A stretch of DNA of 64,000 bases, from positions 13,186-77,185 of the forward strand of contig UQOY01000010.1 of assembly GCA_900542825.1 (NCBI GenBank). Reading direction: 5' to 3'. A program made the position numbers and the translations under genes. This stretch comes from an uncultured Collinsella sp. (GTDB taxonomy: Bacteria; Actinomycetota; Coriobacteriia; Coriobacteriales; Coriobacteriaceae). Shown one piece after another: positions 8,677 to 17,091 of this stretch (its first letter is position 1; each line of letters opens with the position of its first letter). The notes under the pieces were generated by a model. The model was not told where the DNA came from. It worked only from the letters and a program-made list of their open reading frames with translations, and made no database searches.

Positions 8677-9581
8677 AGGGCGATCGCCGCCACTTTGATA
8701 TTGAAGTTGTTGAACGCGACGTCGTCATCGCCGTAATGCCCCACCCATTGGCACAGATTGGTGTAGCAGCCCCATAGGTTGGCGTATTGCTGATACCACT
8801 TTGACTTGGGAGAAAACGTTTGCCGGCCAAACTCGGCACGGATGACAAACATATCGTTGGCCAGGCTATCGCACGGCCCGGTATCGCCCGTTGCGTTATA
8901 GGTCGACACCACGCTATTGGCGCGGGCGACATAGTCATCGAGCATGTTGTATTTGGCCACGAGCCAACTGTGGATACTCTCCTCCTCGGCAGCCGAGAGG
9001 CCACCCGAGCCTGTATCGCCGCCGGCACCGCCGTCCGTCGAGCCACCACTCGAAGATCCACCGCCAGAGGCGGAGCCCGAACCAGAGCCGCCGCTCGAGT
9101 TCGACGAATCGGAACTGGCGCCCGACGAACCTGAACCGCCGGGCTTGCCTGCCTGTTGGGCGTCCTGCCCCTTCTGCTGCTCGGTCTTGTTAACGACAGA
9201 AGCCACGCTGTTATTGGAAAGCTTCGTAATGACCTTGGTGTTGGTGGGCACGATGGTCTTGCCGTTTGCCAGCGTGATCTCGTTGGACGCCCGCTCGCCC
9301 TCGTCCGCGAGATCGACGCCAAACACGGTGCGCCCGACCACGCTCGCCCACGCATATCCAGTTGTCGTTCCCAAGTCGCTTTTGGCCTTGCGCCCAATAT
9401 GCAGCTCGCGCGCAGCATGCGCCTGCACCATGGACGGCACCGTCATGCCATAAGCCGAAACACCGGCTATGACCAGCACGAGCGAGCAAGACAGCAGCAC
9501 ATACGCCCGAGGCGCCAGGCCCAACCGGCGTCGCACGCGCACCGCGGCGCCGCGCTTTGTCTGAGTGCCCCCGGGCCGCAT
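8673..9581 (-). CDS. Membrane-anchored Ser/Gly-rich protein of a kinase operon
   Basis: 302 residues of unknown function. A basic N-terminus is followed by one hydrophobic span (about 26-48), then an extracytoplasmic segment, a low-complexity Ser/Gly linker (about 148-194) and a C-terminal domain of about 105 residues ending in the conserved-looking YNMLDDYVARANSVVS region. The start at 9581 is set by a strong GGAGGAG site; the open frame extends upstream to 9770 without one. It is first in the unit with the kinase, whose start overlaps its stop by 4 nt. A terminator hairpin lies immediately upstream. The arrangement suggests an anchored sensor or substrate domain displayed outside the cell, but that is inference. 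Confidence 0.75.
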   Translation of the reverse strand: MRPGGTQTKRGAAVRVRRRLGLAPRAYVLLSCSLVLVIAGVSAYGMTVPSMVQAHAARELHIGRKAKSDLGTTTGYAWASVVGRTVFGVDLADEGERASNEITLANGKTIVPTNTKVITKLSNNSVASVVNKTEQQKGQDAQQAGKPGGSGSSGASSDSSNSSGGSGSGSASGGGSSSGGSTDGGAGGDTGSGGLSAAEEESIHSWLVAKYNMLDDYVARANSVVSTYNATGDTGPCDSLANDMFVIRAEFGRQTFSPKSKWYQQYANLWGCYTNLCQWVGHYGDDDVAFNNFNIKVAAIAL

Positions 9582-9598
9582 GCGTTCTCCTCCAACAA

Positions 9599-9621
9599 AA
9601 ACACGCCGCTTAAAAGCGGCG
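9599..9621 (-). terminator. Intrinsic terminator between recR and the Ser/Gly-rich gene
   Basis: 8-bp stem CGCCGCTT/AAGCGGCG (9604-9611, 9614-9621) with a minus-strand tail TGTTTTTG. It ends the ybaB-recR transcript. The T-tail runs into the ribosome site of the next gene (GGAGGAG at about 9587-9593), so read-through here would control the kinase operon. Confidence 0.75.
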
Positions 9622-9824
9622 CATTCTTTCATATCCACATTTGAGTGTATCAGCGAACCTAAAAGGTTGCGCAACGAATGAGCAAATACGAGGTGTGAGC
9701 GGACCCATCCATGCGATAAGCGGATGAAAAGCAGGTTTGTTGCACAACAAATGCATGAACGCATGCCCAATTATGAGCGCCCCGTGCGGCAGGCCAACGG
9801 AACATGTCGCGGAGCTGACGCCAC

Positions 9825-10421
9825 CTAAATCGCGCGACGGGCCTCGATGGCGCGGCCAAGCGTAAGCTCGTCGGCATACTCCAGGTCGCCGCCCACGGGA
9901 AGGCCGCTTGCCAGACGCGACACCTCGACGCCCAACGGCTTGATAGTGCGGGCCAGGTAGCTCGCCGTGGTCTCGCCCTCGATGTTGGGGTTGGTGGCGA
10001 TGATGACCTCATGGATATCCTCGTGGCCCAGACGCGCCAGCAGCTCGCGGATGTGCAACTGCTCGGGACCAATCTTGTCCATGGGACTGATCACGCCGCC
10101 CAGCACATGGTACAGGCCATGGTAGCTGCCCGTGCGCTCGATTGCCTGGACGTCGCGCGGCTCGCCCACCACACAAATGCGAGTGGTATCGCGCATCGGG
10201 TCCTGGCAGATGGAGCACTCGTCGGCCGTGGCGTAGTTAAAGCAACGGCTGCAAAAGTGGACCTCCTGCTTAACCTCCAGGATGGCCTCGGCCAGGCGGC
10301 GCGCCTCCTCGGCGTCGGCCTCCAACAGGTAATAGGCGATGCGCTGGGCCGACTTGGGACCAATGCCCGGCAGGCGGCCCAGCTCATCGAGCAGTTTTTG
10401 CAGACTGTGATTCGCACTCAT
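9825..10421 (-). CDS. recR: Recombination protein RecR
   Basis: 198 residues, full length. RecR acts with RecF/RecO in loading RecA at single-strand gaps. Visible parts: an N-terminal helix-hairpin-helix (LGRLPGIGPKSAQRIAYYLL), a zinc module with two CxxC pairs (CSRC and CSIC), and the Toprim domain (ICVVGEPRDVQAIE, with NPNIEGETTASYLA). It starts 15 nt after ybaB on the same strand. The start ATG follows a TATATATA run and has no clear Shine-Dalgarno site, so its translation may depend on coupling to ybaB. Confidence 0.96.
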   Translation of the reverse strand: MSANHSLQKLLDELGRLPGIGPKSAQRIAYYLLEADAEEARRLAEAILEVKQEVHFCSRCFNYATADECSICQDPMRDTTRICVVGEPRDVQAIERTGSYHGLYHVLGGVISPMDKIGPEQLHIRELLARLGHEDIHEVIIATNPNIEGETTASYLARTIKPLGVEVSRLASGLPVGGDLEYADELTLGRAIEARRAI

Positions 10422-10436
10422 ATATATATGCGTGTC

Positions 10437-10757
10437 TTAGAACGGCATGCCCGGGATGTTGAGGCCGCCGGTGATGGCGCCCATCTGCTTGTTGGCGAGC
10501 TCGTTGACGCCGCGGACGGCCTCGTTGACGGCAGCCATAATCATGTCCTGCAGCATATCGACGTCCTCGGGATCGAGGGCATCGGGATCGATGGTGAGGT
10601 TGACGAGCTCCATCTCGCCGTTAACGGTCACCTTGACCATGCCGCCGCCGGCAGAGGCGTCGACGGTCTGGGACTTGAGGTTCTCCTGCGCGGCGGCAAG
10701 CTGCTCCTGCATCTTGCGGGCCTGCTTCATCATCTGCTGCATGTTCATACCGGCCAT
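10437..10757 (-). CDS. ybaB: YbaB/EbfC nucleoid-associated protein
   Basis: 106 residues, family length. Small DNA-binding protein that forms dimers and is almost always next to recR and dnaX. The N-terminal coiled helix (MNMQQMMKQARKMQEQLA) and the VTVNGEMELVNLTIDP strand pair are diagnostic. The AAAGGAG site precedes ATG at 10757. It is followed by recR. The usual dnaX-ybaB adjacency is broken here by about 835 bases containing a gene on the opposite strand. Confidence 0.93.
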   Translation of the reverse strand: MAGMNMQQMMKQARKMQEQLAAAQENLKSQTVDASAGGGMVKVTVNGEMELVNLTIDPDALDPEDVDMLQDMIMAAVNEAVRGVNELANKQMGAITGGLNIPGMPF

Positions 10758-11097
10758 GATGGCTCCTTTACGTGCGGCCGCACGCCGAGCTGCAAGGGCA
10801 GCCGGGACGCGGCGGGACTTTCAAACTCAAAAATCGTACCACGGCGCGCGGCCAGCAAGCGGGGCAGTCACGCTACCTCAGTCGATATACATGTCCTGGA
10901 GTGCAAGCCGCACCCGAAGATTATGCAAAGTTGAATAATTCGCATCTGCATAATATTGAAAGCTAAATCTTGTAGAGCCGGAATCCGACATTTCATGTGC
11001 ACCGCTAAAGACCTGCATGCCGATCCGTTGCTCACGGTGACGCGCATGGCAGCGGGGTATAATTTGATTGCCATAGATAGTAATTTGGAGGTGCCCC
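10758..11097. other. Divergent control region between ybaB and an inserted gene
   Basis: 340 bases, AT-richer than its surroundings, with no supported gene. It must carry the minus-strand ybaB-recR promoter and the plus-strand promoter of the gene at 11098. No operator-like symmetry is evident. Confidence 0.5.
11058..11063 (+). promoter_or_regulatory. Candidate -10 element of the 11098 gene
   Basis: A consensus TATAAT 34 nt upstream of the start codon. The -35 region at 17 nt spacing is poor, so only the -10 is proposed. Confidence 0.45.
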
Positions 11098-11571
11098 ATG
11101 AATGCCCCCAACGCGCTCCAAAACATCCGCTCAAAACACCCCGTTGCATATGTGGTTCTCTATCTCTTTGTCGGCTGGGCATTGCTGGTTGTCATCACCC
11201 ATGCCATAGCTTTTGGAGCAGAACTGCTGATAGCCAGCTCGGACCAGCCCGTCGTCAAATGGGAGACGACCGATGAGTGCACCGACGGAACCCGAACCGT
11301 CTACTACAACAGCCCGTCCCTCTATCAAGAGTTCAAGGTCAAGATAAAGGACTTCAAGATTGTCGATGCCGAGCTAGGCGTTTATTTGGCAATCGGAGCA
11401 ACCATTAACGCCGAGCAAGTCGAGTACACGGACAGCCATGCGACGTATCGTATCGACCTCAGCATCCTAGGCCGACCGTCACGCACCTGTCTGCTCAAAT
11501 GCGACATACGCGGCACCACACTACACATGTCCGAAATACAAATGCGCCCGGGCAAGGGGTTCTCTTCTTGA
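11098..11571 (+). CDS. Single-pass membrane protein of unknown function
   Basis: 157 residues, not recognised. One membrane span near residues 16-45 (VVLYLFVGWALLVVITHAIA) is followed by about 110 residues that would lie outside the membrane, with predicted beta character and two cysteines near the end. A strong GGAGGTG ribosome site and a TATAAT hexamer upstream support a real gene. It points against dnaX, ybaB and recR and its base composition is more AT-rich than theirs, consistent with later insertion into that conserved group. It ends 21 nt before the dnaX stop, tail to tail. Confidence 0.7.
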   Translation: MNAPNALQNIRSKHPVAYVVLYLFVGWALLVVITHAIAFGAELLIASSDQPVVKWETTDECTDGTRTVYYNSPSLYQEFKVKIKDFKIVDAELGVYLAIGATINAEQVEYTDSHATYRIDLSILGRPSRTCLLKCDIRGTTLHMSEIQMRPGKGFSS

Positions 11572-11592
11572 GCAGTATACCCGCCCGTACGG

Positions 11593-14019
11593 CTACTCCA
11601 CCGGTTTGAAGATGGTGGCCTGACCGAAGACGCTGCGGATGAGGTCTTTGGCCTCGTCCTCGGTCTGCGGGATGCTCGGGGCTGCGCCCTGGTGGCCGAA
11701 GGGGCTGCCGGCGCCGGGGTTGGACTCCCAGGGAGCTGCAGGAGCGTCCTCCTCTTTGGGGGCAGCTACAGCGGACTTGGGCGCGGGCGTCGCACCCGGC
11801 ACGTCGAACGGAGGCAGATCGTCCCCGCTCGCATCGCCAGCGAAGCCGCCGACCATAGCGTCGTCGTAGGGCACCTGCTCGGATTCCCACGGCGCGGACT
11901 GCGCGACAGGCTGAGCTTTGGGGGCAGCCGAGCGCTCGGGCGCACGGGGTGCGGGCTCGGTCGGGAGCTTACCCGTGGCAGGAGCACCGGCGGGGTTGTC
12001 GGAGCGTAGCCAGGGGGCTTTGCCCAGGTCAGACGACTTGGGCGCGGGCGAGACGGGCTTGGGCGCGGGTGTCGGAGCAGCCGGTTTGGGCGCCGCGGGC
12101 TTAGGCGCCGACGAGGTCGATGCCGTTACCGGTGCCGCTTGCTGCTGCGGCGCGCTGGCGCTCGAGGATACAGGGGCCGCCGAGGACACGGGTTGCGGGT
12201 CCGCAGATGCCGCAGCCCGTGCAGATGGAGAATGCTCCTCATGTTGAGGAGCCGGCGTGCCACCCCCATCCAGGACATAGTCGACGGTACGACGACCGAA
12301 GACCGCGCAGACCGTCGGTAGGACCACCGACTGCGTATCGGCGCGACCGAGCATCTTAATGGCAAAAGTCGAACCCGCGGGGAACGAGACCGTGAGCTTG
12401 GAGCCGTCGTCGGCCGTGGCGCGGGCGTTGAGCAGAAGCCCTGCGTAGGAAGCCTGACGCGCCTTGACGCGCTCGACGACCTCGGCCCATTTGCGCTGCA
12501 GCTCGCCGGCGTCCTCGACCGCGGGGGTCTCGGCGGCGCCGGCGGCAGCAACCTGGGCGGCATTGTTGGACTGGGGCTGAGGCGTCGGAGCCGGCGCAGG
12601 CTGAGGTGCAGGCGCTGCAGGCTTGGAAGCTGACACGGGTGCAGGCTGAGCCGCCGGAGCGGCAGCACCACGGTCCCAAGGCATGCCACCCTGGCGCGCG
12701 GACGTAGCAGCAGGGGCAGCGGATACCGCCGGAGCGGCAGCACGAGCGCCCGAAATGAGCGTCGGCTGTTGGGCAGCAGCGGGTACGGATGCTGCAGGCG
12801 CGGCGGCCTGAGCAGCAGCCACGCTCGCCGGCACGGCGCCGTTGGCAACCATGGCCTCCAGGCGTGCCACGCGCTCGGCCAATGCCTCAATCGTTAAATC
12901 GGCCTCGGGACGCGCCAGACGCGTGCAGGCAATCTCGAGCACCAGGCGCACGTCGCTCGCGCCCCTCATCTCCAGTGCGGCATCGTCGAGCACCGTCAGC
13001 ACACGGGCCAGGCGGTCGGCAGGATGCTCGCCAAAGGCAGCGGCCTCGGCAGCAAGCGCCTCGGCCTGCTCGGAGCCGCCCTCAAACAGCTCGGCACGAG
13101 CACCGGCAACGCAGGCAACGTACACGTCACGCACGTGCGCCACCAGGTCGCGCGTCAGCTCCAGCAGGTCGTTTCCTTCCTCGACCTGCGTACGGATCAG
13201 TCCATAGAGCTCGGCAACATCGCGATCGGCAATGGCGCGGGAAAACTCGCCCAGAATCTGGTCCGAAACCTCGCCTAAAAGAGAGCGGGCGTCGTCCGCA
13301 TGCACAGAACCGTTGCCAAAGACGCTCAGCTGCTCCAGCGTGGACAACGCGTCGCGCATGCCGCCCTTGGCATGGCGCGCCACGATAGCCAGCGCCTCAT
13401 CGTCGTAATCGAAGCCCTCCTGCTCGCACACGTATGCCAGGCGGTGCTCGATATCCTCGTTGCCGATGCGATGGAAATCGAAACGCTGGCAGCGCGAGAG
13501 GATGGTCTCCAGAATCTTTTGCGGGTCGGTGGTGCACAGCACAAAGATCACGTGCGCCGGCGGCTCCTCAAGCGTCTTGAGCAGCGCGTTGAACGCCGCC
13601 GTCGTGAGCATGTGGACCTCGTCGATGATATAGATCTTGTACTTGCCGCGCACCGGGGCAAAGTTGACGGAGTTGATGATCTCCTCGCGCACATTGTCCA
13701 CGCCCGTGCGGCTTGCGGCATCGAGCTCGTAGACATCCGGGTGGTTGCCCTCGGCAATGAGCTCGCACTCCTCGCAAGTACCGTCGGGCATGCAGCCGCT
13801 TGCACCCTCGGCGCGCGCCGCCTCGGCATTGCGGCACAGCAGTGCCTTGGCCAGAATGCGCGCCATGGTGGTCTTGCCCGTGCCGCGCGGTCCGCAGAAC
13901 AGGTAGGCGTGGGACAGGCGCCCCTCGGTGATGGCGTGCTCGAGCGTCGAGACGATATGCTGCTGGCCCACCACGGAGTCGAAGGTGAGCGGGCGATACT
14001 TTCGGTACAACGATTCCAT
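11593..14019 (-). CDS. dnaX: DNA polymerase III subunit gamma/tau
   Basis: 808 residues. Clamp-loader ATPase of the replicative polymerase. The N-terminal AAA+ module starts at MESLYRKYRPLTFDSVVGQ, with Walker A GPRGTGKTT near residue 46, a zinc insertion with spaced cysteines (CMPDGTCEEC), the DEVH Walker B box and the sensor region SRCQRFDFHRI. The gamma core runs to about residue 380; the rest is a long Ala/Pro/Gln-rich linker, with low-complexity sequence almost to the end, longer than in most relatives. The start at 14019 follows GGGGGAG. The open frame runs upstream to 14493 but carries no family sequence there. The paired gene at 14135 is divergent. Confidence 0.96.
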   Translation of the reverse strand: MESLYRKYRPLTFDSVVGQQHIVSTLEHAITEGRLSHAYLFCGPRGTGKTTMARILAKALLCRNAEAARAEGASGCMPDGTCEECELIAEGNHPDVYELDAASRTGVDNVREEIINSVNFAPVRGKYKIYIIDEVHMLTTAAFNALLKTLEEPPAHVIFVLCTTDPQKILETILSRCQRFDFHRIGNEDIEHRLAYVCEQEGFDYDDEALAIVARHAKGGMRDALSTLEQLSVFGNGSVHADDARSLLGEVSDQILGEFSRAIADRDVAELYGLIRTQVEEGNDLLELTRDLVAHVRDVYVACVAGARAELFEGGSEQAEALAAEAAAFGEHPADRLARVLTVLDDAALEMRGASDVRLVLEIACTRLARPEADLTIEALAERVARLEAMVANGAVPASVAAAQAAAPAASVPAAAQQPTLISGARAAAPAVSAAPAATSARQGGMPWDRGAAAPAAQPAPVSASKPAAPAPQPAPAPTPQPQSNNAAQVAAAGAAETPAVEDAGELQRKWAEVVERVKARQASYAGLLLNARATADDGSKLTVSFPAGSTFAIKMLGRADTQSVVLPTVCAVFGRRTVDYVLDGGGTPAPQHEEHSPSARAAASADPQPVSSAAPVSSSASAPQQQAAPVTASTSSAPKPAAPKPAAPTPAPKPVSPAPKSSDLGKAPWLRSDNPAGAPATGKLPTEPAPRAPERSAAPKAQPVAQSAPWESEQVPYDDAMVGGFAGDASGDDLPPFDVPGATPAPKSAVAAPKEEDAPAAPWESNPGAGSPFGHQGAAPSIPQTEDEAKDLIRSVFGQATIFKPVE

Positions 14020-14134
14020 GGGTGCTCCCCCGGGTATACTGAGTCTTGTTGCCGCGACGGCCATGCGGTCGCACGGCATACTGCATTCATAATAACCCGT
14101 ACGGCGAGCCCGCCGCGATAGGAGTCCAAAGAGC

Positions 14135-14851
14135 ATGGCAGACGCAGAGAGCAACCTCCTTCCCTCCGAAGCAGCCGACCAGGTCGAGGTCGCGCTCGAG
14201 GAGCAGGCCGCAGCCGACGACGGCATCCTGTACCTCAACGAGTACCAGTACGAAAACGACCTCGTCACCGACTTCGCCCGCCTGGTCGCCTCGCCCAGGC
14301 GCCGTGGCTCGCTGTATGTCGCCGCCGCGATTGCCGCGCTCATCGGCATCGGCATGTTGGTGGCCGGCGGCAACTGGATCAAGTTTGGCGTCGTCCTGAT
14401 CGTATTCGGCGCCTTTTTGGCCTGGTGGAGCAAAAACCTGCACCACACCCTCGCCCGCGACTTTATCGACGCCGTCGAGGCCGACGAGTCCATGGGTGGC
14501 CGCTATCGCCGCGTCGCCGCCAACGAGGACGGCCTGATGGTTTGGGGCAAGAGCGGCAAGTCGCAGTTCTTCCCGTTTGAAAAGCTCGACCACGTGCTCG
14601 ACGGCGAGCGCATCTTTGTGGCCATGTTCGCCGACCAGGGCGTGACGATCCCTAAGGACACCTTTGTTCGCGGCGATGCCGAGCAGTTTGGCACCTTCCT
14701 TAAGGCACGCATCAACAAAAAACTCCGCATCGAGACCAAACGCAAGAAGATGAAGGCAGAAAAGGCCGCCGCCGAAGCCAAACAGGGCGACAAGCCCCAG
14801 GAGACCAAGGGCAAGCAGCGCAAGCAGAAGAAGAACAAGAAGAAGCGCTAA
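14135..14851 (+). CDS. Two-span membrane protein, YcxB-like
   Basis: 238 residues. Two adjacent membrane spans (about 66-85 and 87-105: YVAAAIAALIGIGMLVAGG, then IVFGAFLAWW) are followed by a soluble part with the pattern of YcxB-like proteins (RVAANEDGLMVWGKSGKSQFFPFEKL, a PH-like beta fold), and a strongly basic Lys-rich tail (about 185-238). AGGAG sits 8-12 nt before ATG. It is monocistronic, divergent from dnaX. No function is known; the family assignment rests on the span layout and the short beta-rich region only. Confidence 0.7.
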   Translation: MADAESNLLPSEAADQVEVALEEQAAADDGILYLNEYQYENDLVTDFARLVASPRRRGSLYVAAAIAALIGIGMLVAGGNWIKFGVVLIVFGAFLAWWSKNLHHTLARDFIDAVEADESMGGRYRRVAANEDGLMVWGKSGKSQFFPFEKLDHVLDGERIFVAMFADQGVTIPKDTFVRGDAEQFGTFLKARINKKLRIETKRKKMKAEKAAAEAKQGDKPQETKGKQRKQKKNKKKR

Positions 14852-14907
14852 CCCGAGCCGGGGTCCAAACTCCGGCCGCCTGCTTAGGCGTAACTTAGAT
14901 TGACAGC

Positions 14908-15077
14908 GGAAACCGCATCCCGTTTTGGCGCTCCAAAGTGGGATGCGGTTTCCTTTTGAGCGCCCATCCGGAAAGCGCATCCCGCTCTACGCCAATATTC
15001 TGGGACGCAGTTTCCGCAGACCACCCCATTCGGAAAGTGCATCCCTTAATTTGGTCGCAAAGTGGGGTGCGCTTTCC
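14908..15077. repeat. Array of three 46-bp palindromes at 62-bp period
   Basis: Units 14908-14953, 14970-15015 and 15032-15077. Each has 14-nt arms (GGAAANYGCATCCC and its complement GGGRYGCNNTTTCC) and an 18-nt variable loop; spacers are 16 nt and also variable. Unit starts are exactly 62 bases apart. The same geometry occurs at 64-109 and 44387-44585. It fills most of the gap between the YcxB-like gene and the kinase operon. Confidence 0.9.
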
Positions 15078-15237
15078 GAGCGAGCCAAAACAGAGCCAAG
15101 CCAGACAGGCAACCTCGCATCCCGCTATCCTCCCCATGCACCCGAGCGTGCTACACTAGCAGCATCTATGCCACCGCGAACGGCTCGGCTCCGCGCCCGC
15201 CGCTCGCAAACGAACTTTAAACGCACGAGGGTTGGCC

Positions 15238-17091
15238 ATGCCGCTTTTCTCGCAACATACCGCCCGGTTCTCGCCGGACGTTCCTTTGGAGGGCACCAGC
15301 TCTCGCGAGCTGCTCAAGCGGTACCAGCCGCTCGAGACACTTGCGACCGGCGGTTTTGGCTCCATCGAGATCTGCCGCGACACGCACCTGCGCCGCCGCG
15401 TCGCTATTAAGCGCATCCCCCTTATCAACGGTGCCGGCATGCCCGCCAGCGACATCATGGATGTCCTGCGCGAGGCGCACACTGCCGCCATGCTTCAACA
15501 TCCCAATATCGTGCAGGTCATCGACTTTACACACGACACAGCCTATGCCTACCTGGTTATGGAATATGTCGATGGCATGTCGCTGGCCGAGTTTTTGCAC
15601 CGCGTGGACGGCCACTCACTTACCTTTGACGAGGCCGCGGCCATTGCCGATGCCCTGGGCCAGGCACTCACCTTCGCCCATAGTAATGGCGTGCTCCACC
15701 TGGACATTAAGCCCGCCAACGTGCTCATCGACCACTCGGGCAATGTAAAGCTCACCGACTTTGGCATGGCGCGACTGTCGTCCGCCGGTGGCTTTGGCGG
15801 CTCGCGCGGCGGCACCATCGGCTACATGCCGCCCGAGCAGCTCGATATCGAGACCGGCACGGTCGACGAGCGCGCCGATGTCTTTGCCCTCGCCTGTATG
15901 ATCTACGAGGGCCTGTGCGGCAGCGCTCCCTTTATGGCGGCCACGCCCGCCGACTCGCTCGACCGCATCATCGGCGGCGCCACCTATCCCAGCGAGCTGA
16001 TACCACACTTTCCCCCGGGAGCCGAGGCCGCGCTCATGAGCGCGCTCTCCCCCATGCCGCAGGACCGCCCCAACAGCATCGAGGCATTTTGCGACCAGTT
16101 CCTTGCCGGTCTGGGCAGCGTACGCGAGGGCCGTCGCAGCCTGGAGCAAATGGTTGGCGAGCTTTCGGATGACGAGCAGAAGCTCGACGATATCGAGCCG
16201 TCGCACTACGAGGACGACGCCATCGAGGTCGACCCCGCACTCGGCTGGGCGGGCACGCGCTGGAGCCATGCGCGCGACTACACCATGCGCACTATCTCGG
16301 CGCTAACGTGCGGCACCTTTAGCTTTTTGCTGATGCAAACGGCCGGGGTCGCGGCGCTTCCCGGCCTGGTCATTGCGGCCATCGCGATCGGAGCGGCGGC
16401 TGGCCTGGCCCCCCAGATTGGCTCGGCCATCTCGGCTGTGGGCTTTTTGGTGCTCATGGCCAACGCCACCATGCAGGCACAGGGCATCCTGTCGATGCTG
16501 CCCGTCGCGGTGATCTTTGCCGCCGCCATGTCCGGTTGGTGGATCGCCTGGGGTCGCACCGAGACTGCCGCGAGCGCCACGCTCACCTGTGCACTCGCGC
16601 TTGGCTGTCTGACCGGCAATACCTTCCTGGCAGCTGGGGTCGCCGCCGGCGTCGCGTCATTTTGGCTCGGCCCGGCAAGCGCCGCCGCGGCAACGGGCAT
16701 GGGCGCGCTTTTTGCCCGTCTGGCCACGGTCGCGCTTTCAGCTGGAGGCGTGCTGGGGCTCGGTAACGTTGCCGCAGCGCTGGGAGACCCGCTCCTTTGG
16801 GCTGCCTTTGTGCTGGTCGCGGCAACTGCCGCAGCGTCATCCGCGCTGCTCAATGCCCATGCCAAGCGTGCCGATCAGGGCTCAAACCTTGCCGCAATCG
16901 CCGCCATCGCTGTCACCGGCATCGGCTACGCAGCGGCATCCTGTCTTGCACACCATATGGAAATTGCCAGCCTTGCAGCCGCGGTCATCGCCAAGGCGGC
17001 GGTTGCGGGAATCCTATCCTCTATAATCGTTGGGATATGCCTATATTTGCTCGGATACCAAAGAACCTATACGGAGAGTGATCTTTCGTGA
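15238..17091 (+). CDS. Ser/Thr protein kinase with large polytopic tail
   Basis: 617 residues, first gene of a six-gene signalling operon. Kinase domain residues about 28-290: glycine loop LATGGFGSIE, K58 in VAIKRI, catalytic loop HLDIKPANVL with D156 (HLD instead of the usual HRD), DFG in LTDFGMARL, and GYMPPEQ. Loss of the HRD arginine means it would not need activation-loop phosphorylation in the usual way. From about residue 354 the protein is a bundle of roughly eight to ten Ala/Gly-rich membrane spans with no extracellular sensor domain. ATG 15238 with GAGG 8 nt upstream is preferred over a TTG at 15232. Its stop overlaps the next start (GTGA). Confidence 0.88.
   Translation: MPLFSQHTARFSPDVPLEGTSSRELLKRYQPLETLATGGFGSIEICRDTHLRRRVAIKRIPLINGAGMPASDIMDVLREAHTAAMLQHPNIVQVIDFTHDTAYAYLVMEYVDGMSLAEFLHRVDGHSLTFDEAAAIADALGQALTFAHSNGVLHLDIKPANVLIDHSGNVKLTDFGMARLSSAGGFGGSRGGTIGYMPPEQLDIETGTVDERADVFALACMIYEGLCGSAPFMAATPADSLDRIIGGATYPSELIPHFPPGAEAALMSALSPMPQDRPNSIEAFCDQFLAGLGSVREGRRSLEQMVGELSDDEQKLDDIEPSHYEDDAIEVDPALGWAGTRWSHARDYTMRTISALTCGTFSFLLMQTAGVAALPGLVIAAIAIGAAAGLAPQIGSAISAVGFLVLMANATMQAQGILSMLPVAVIFAAAMSGWWIAWGRTETAASATLTCALALGCLTGNTFLAAGVAAGVASFWLGPASAAAATGMGALFARLATVALSAGGVLGLGNVAAALGDPLLWAAFVLVAATAAASSALLNAHAKRADQGSNLAAIAAIAVTGIGYAAASCLAHHMEIASLAAAVIAKAAVAGILSSIIVGICLYLLGYQRTYTESDLS

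Noticed and set aside
15002..15063. Bidirectional transcription terminators as the sole explanation of the arrays
   Set aside because: Three tandem hairpins with fixed spacing, no T-runs, and presence of related elements in divergent intervals do not fit simple terminators.
14908..15077. CRISPR-like array (regular repeats with variable spacers)
   Set aside because: The repeats are 14-nt arms in alternating orientation, the variable parts are only 16-18 nt, and no cas gene is in the window. The same applies to 44387-44585 and 58595-58809.
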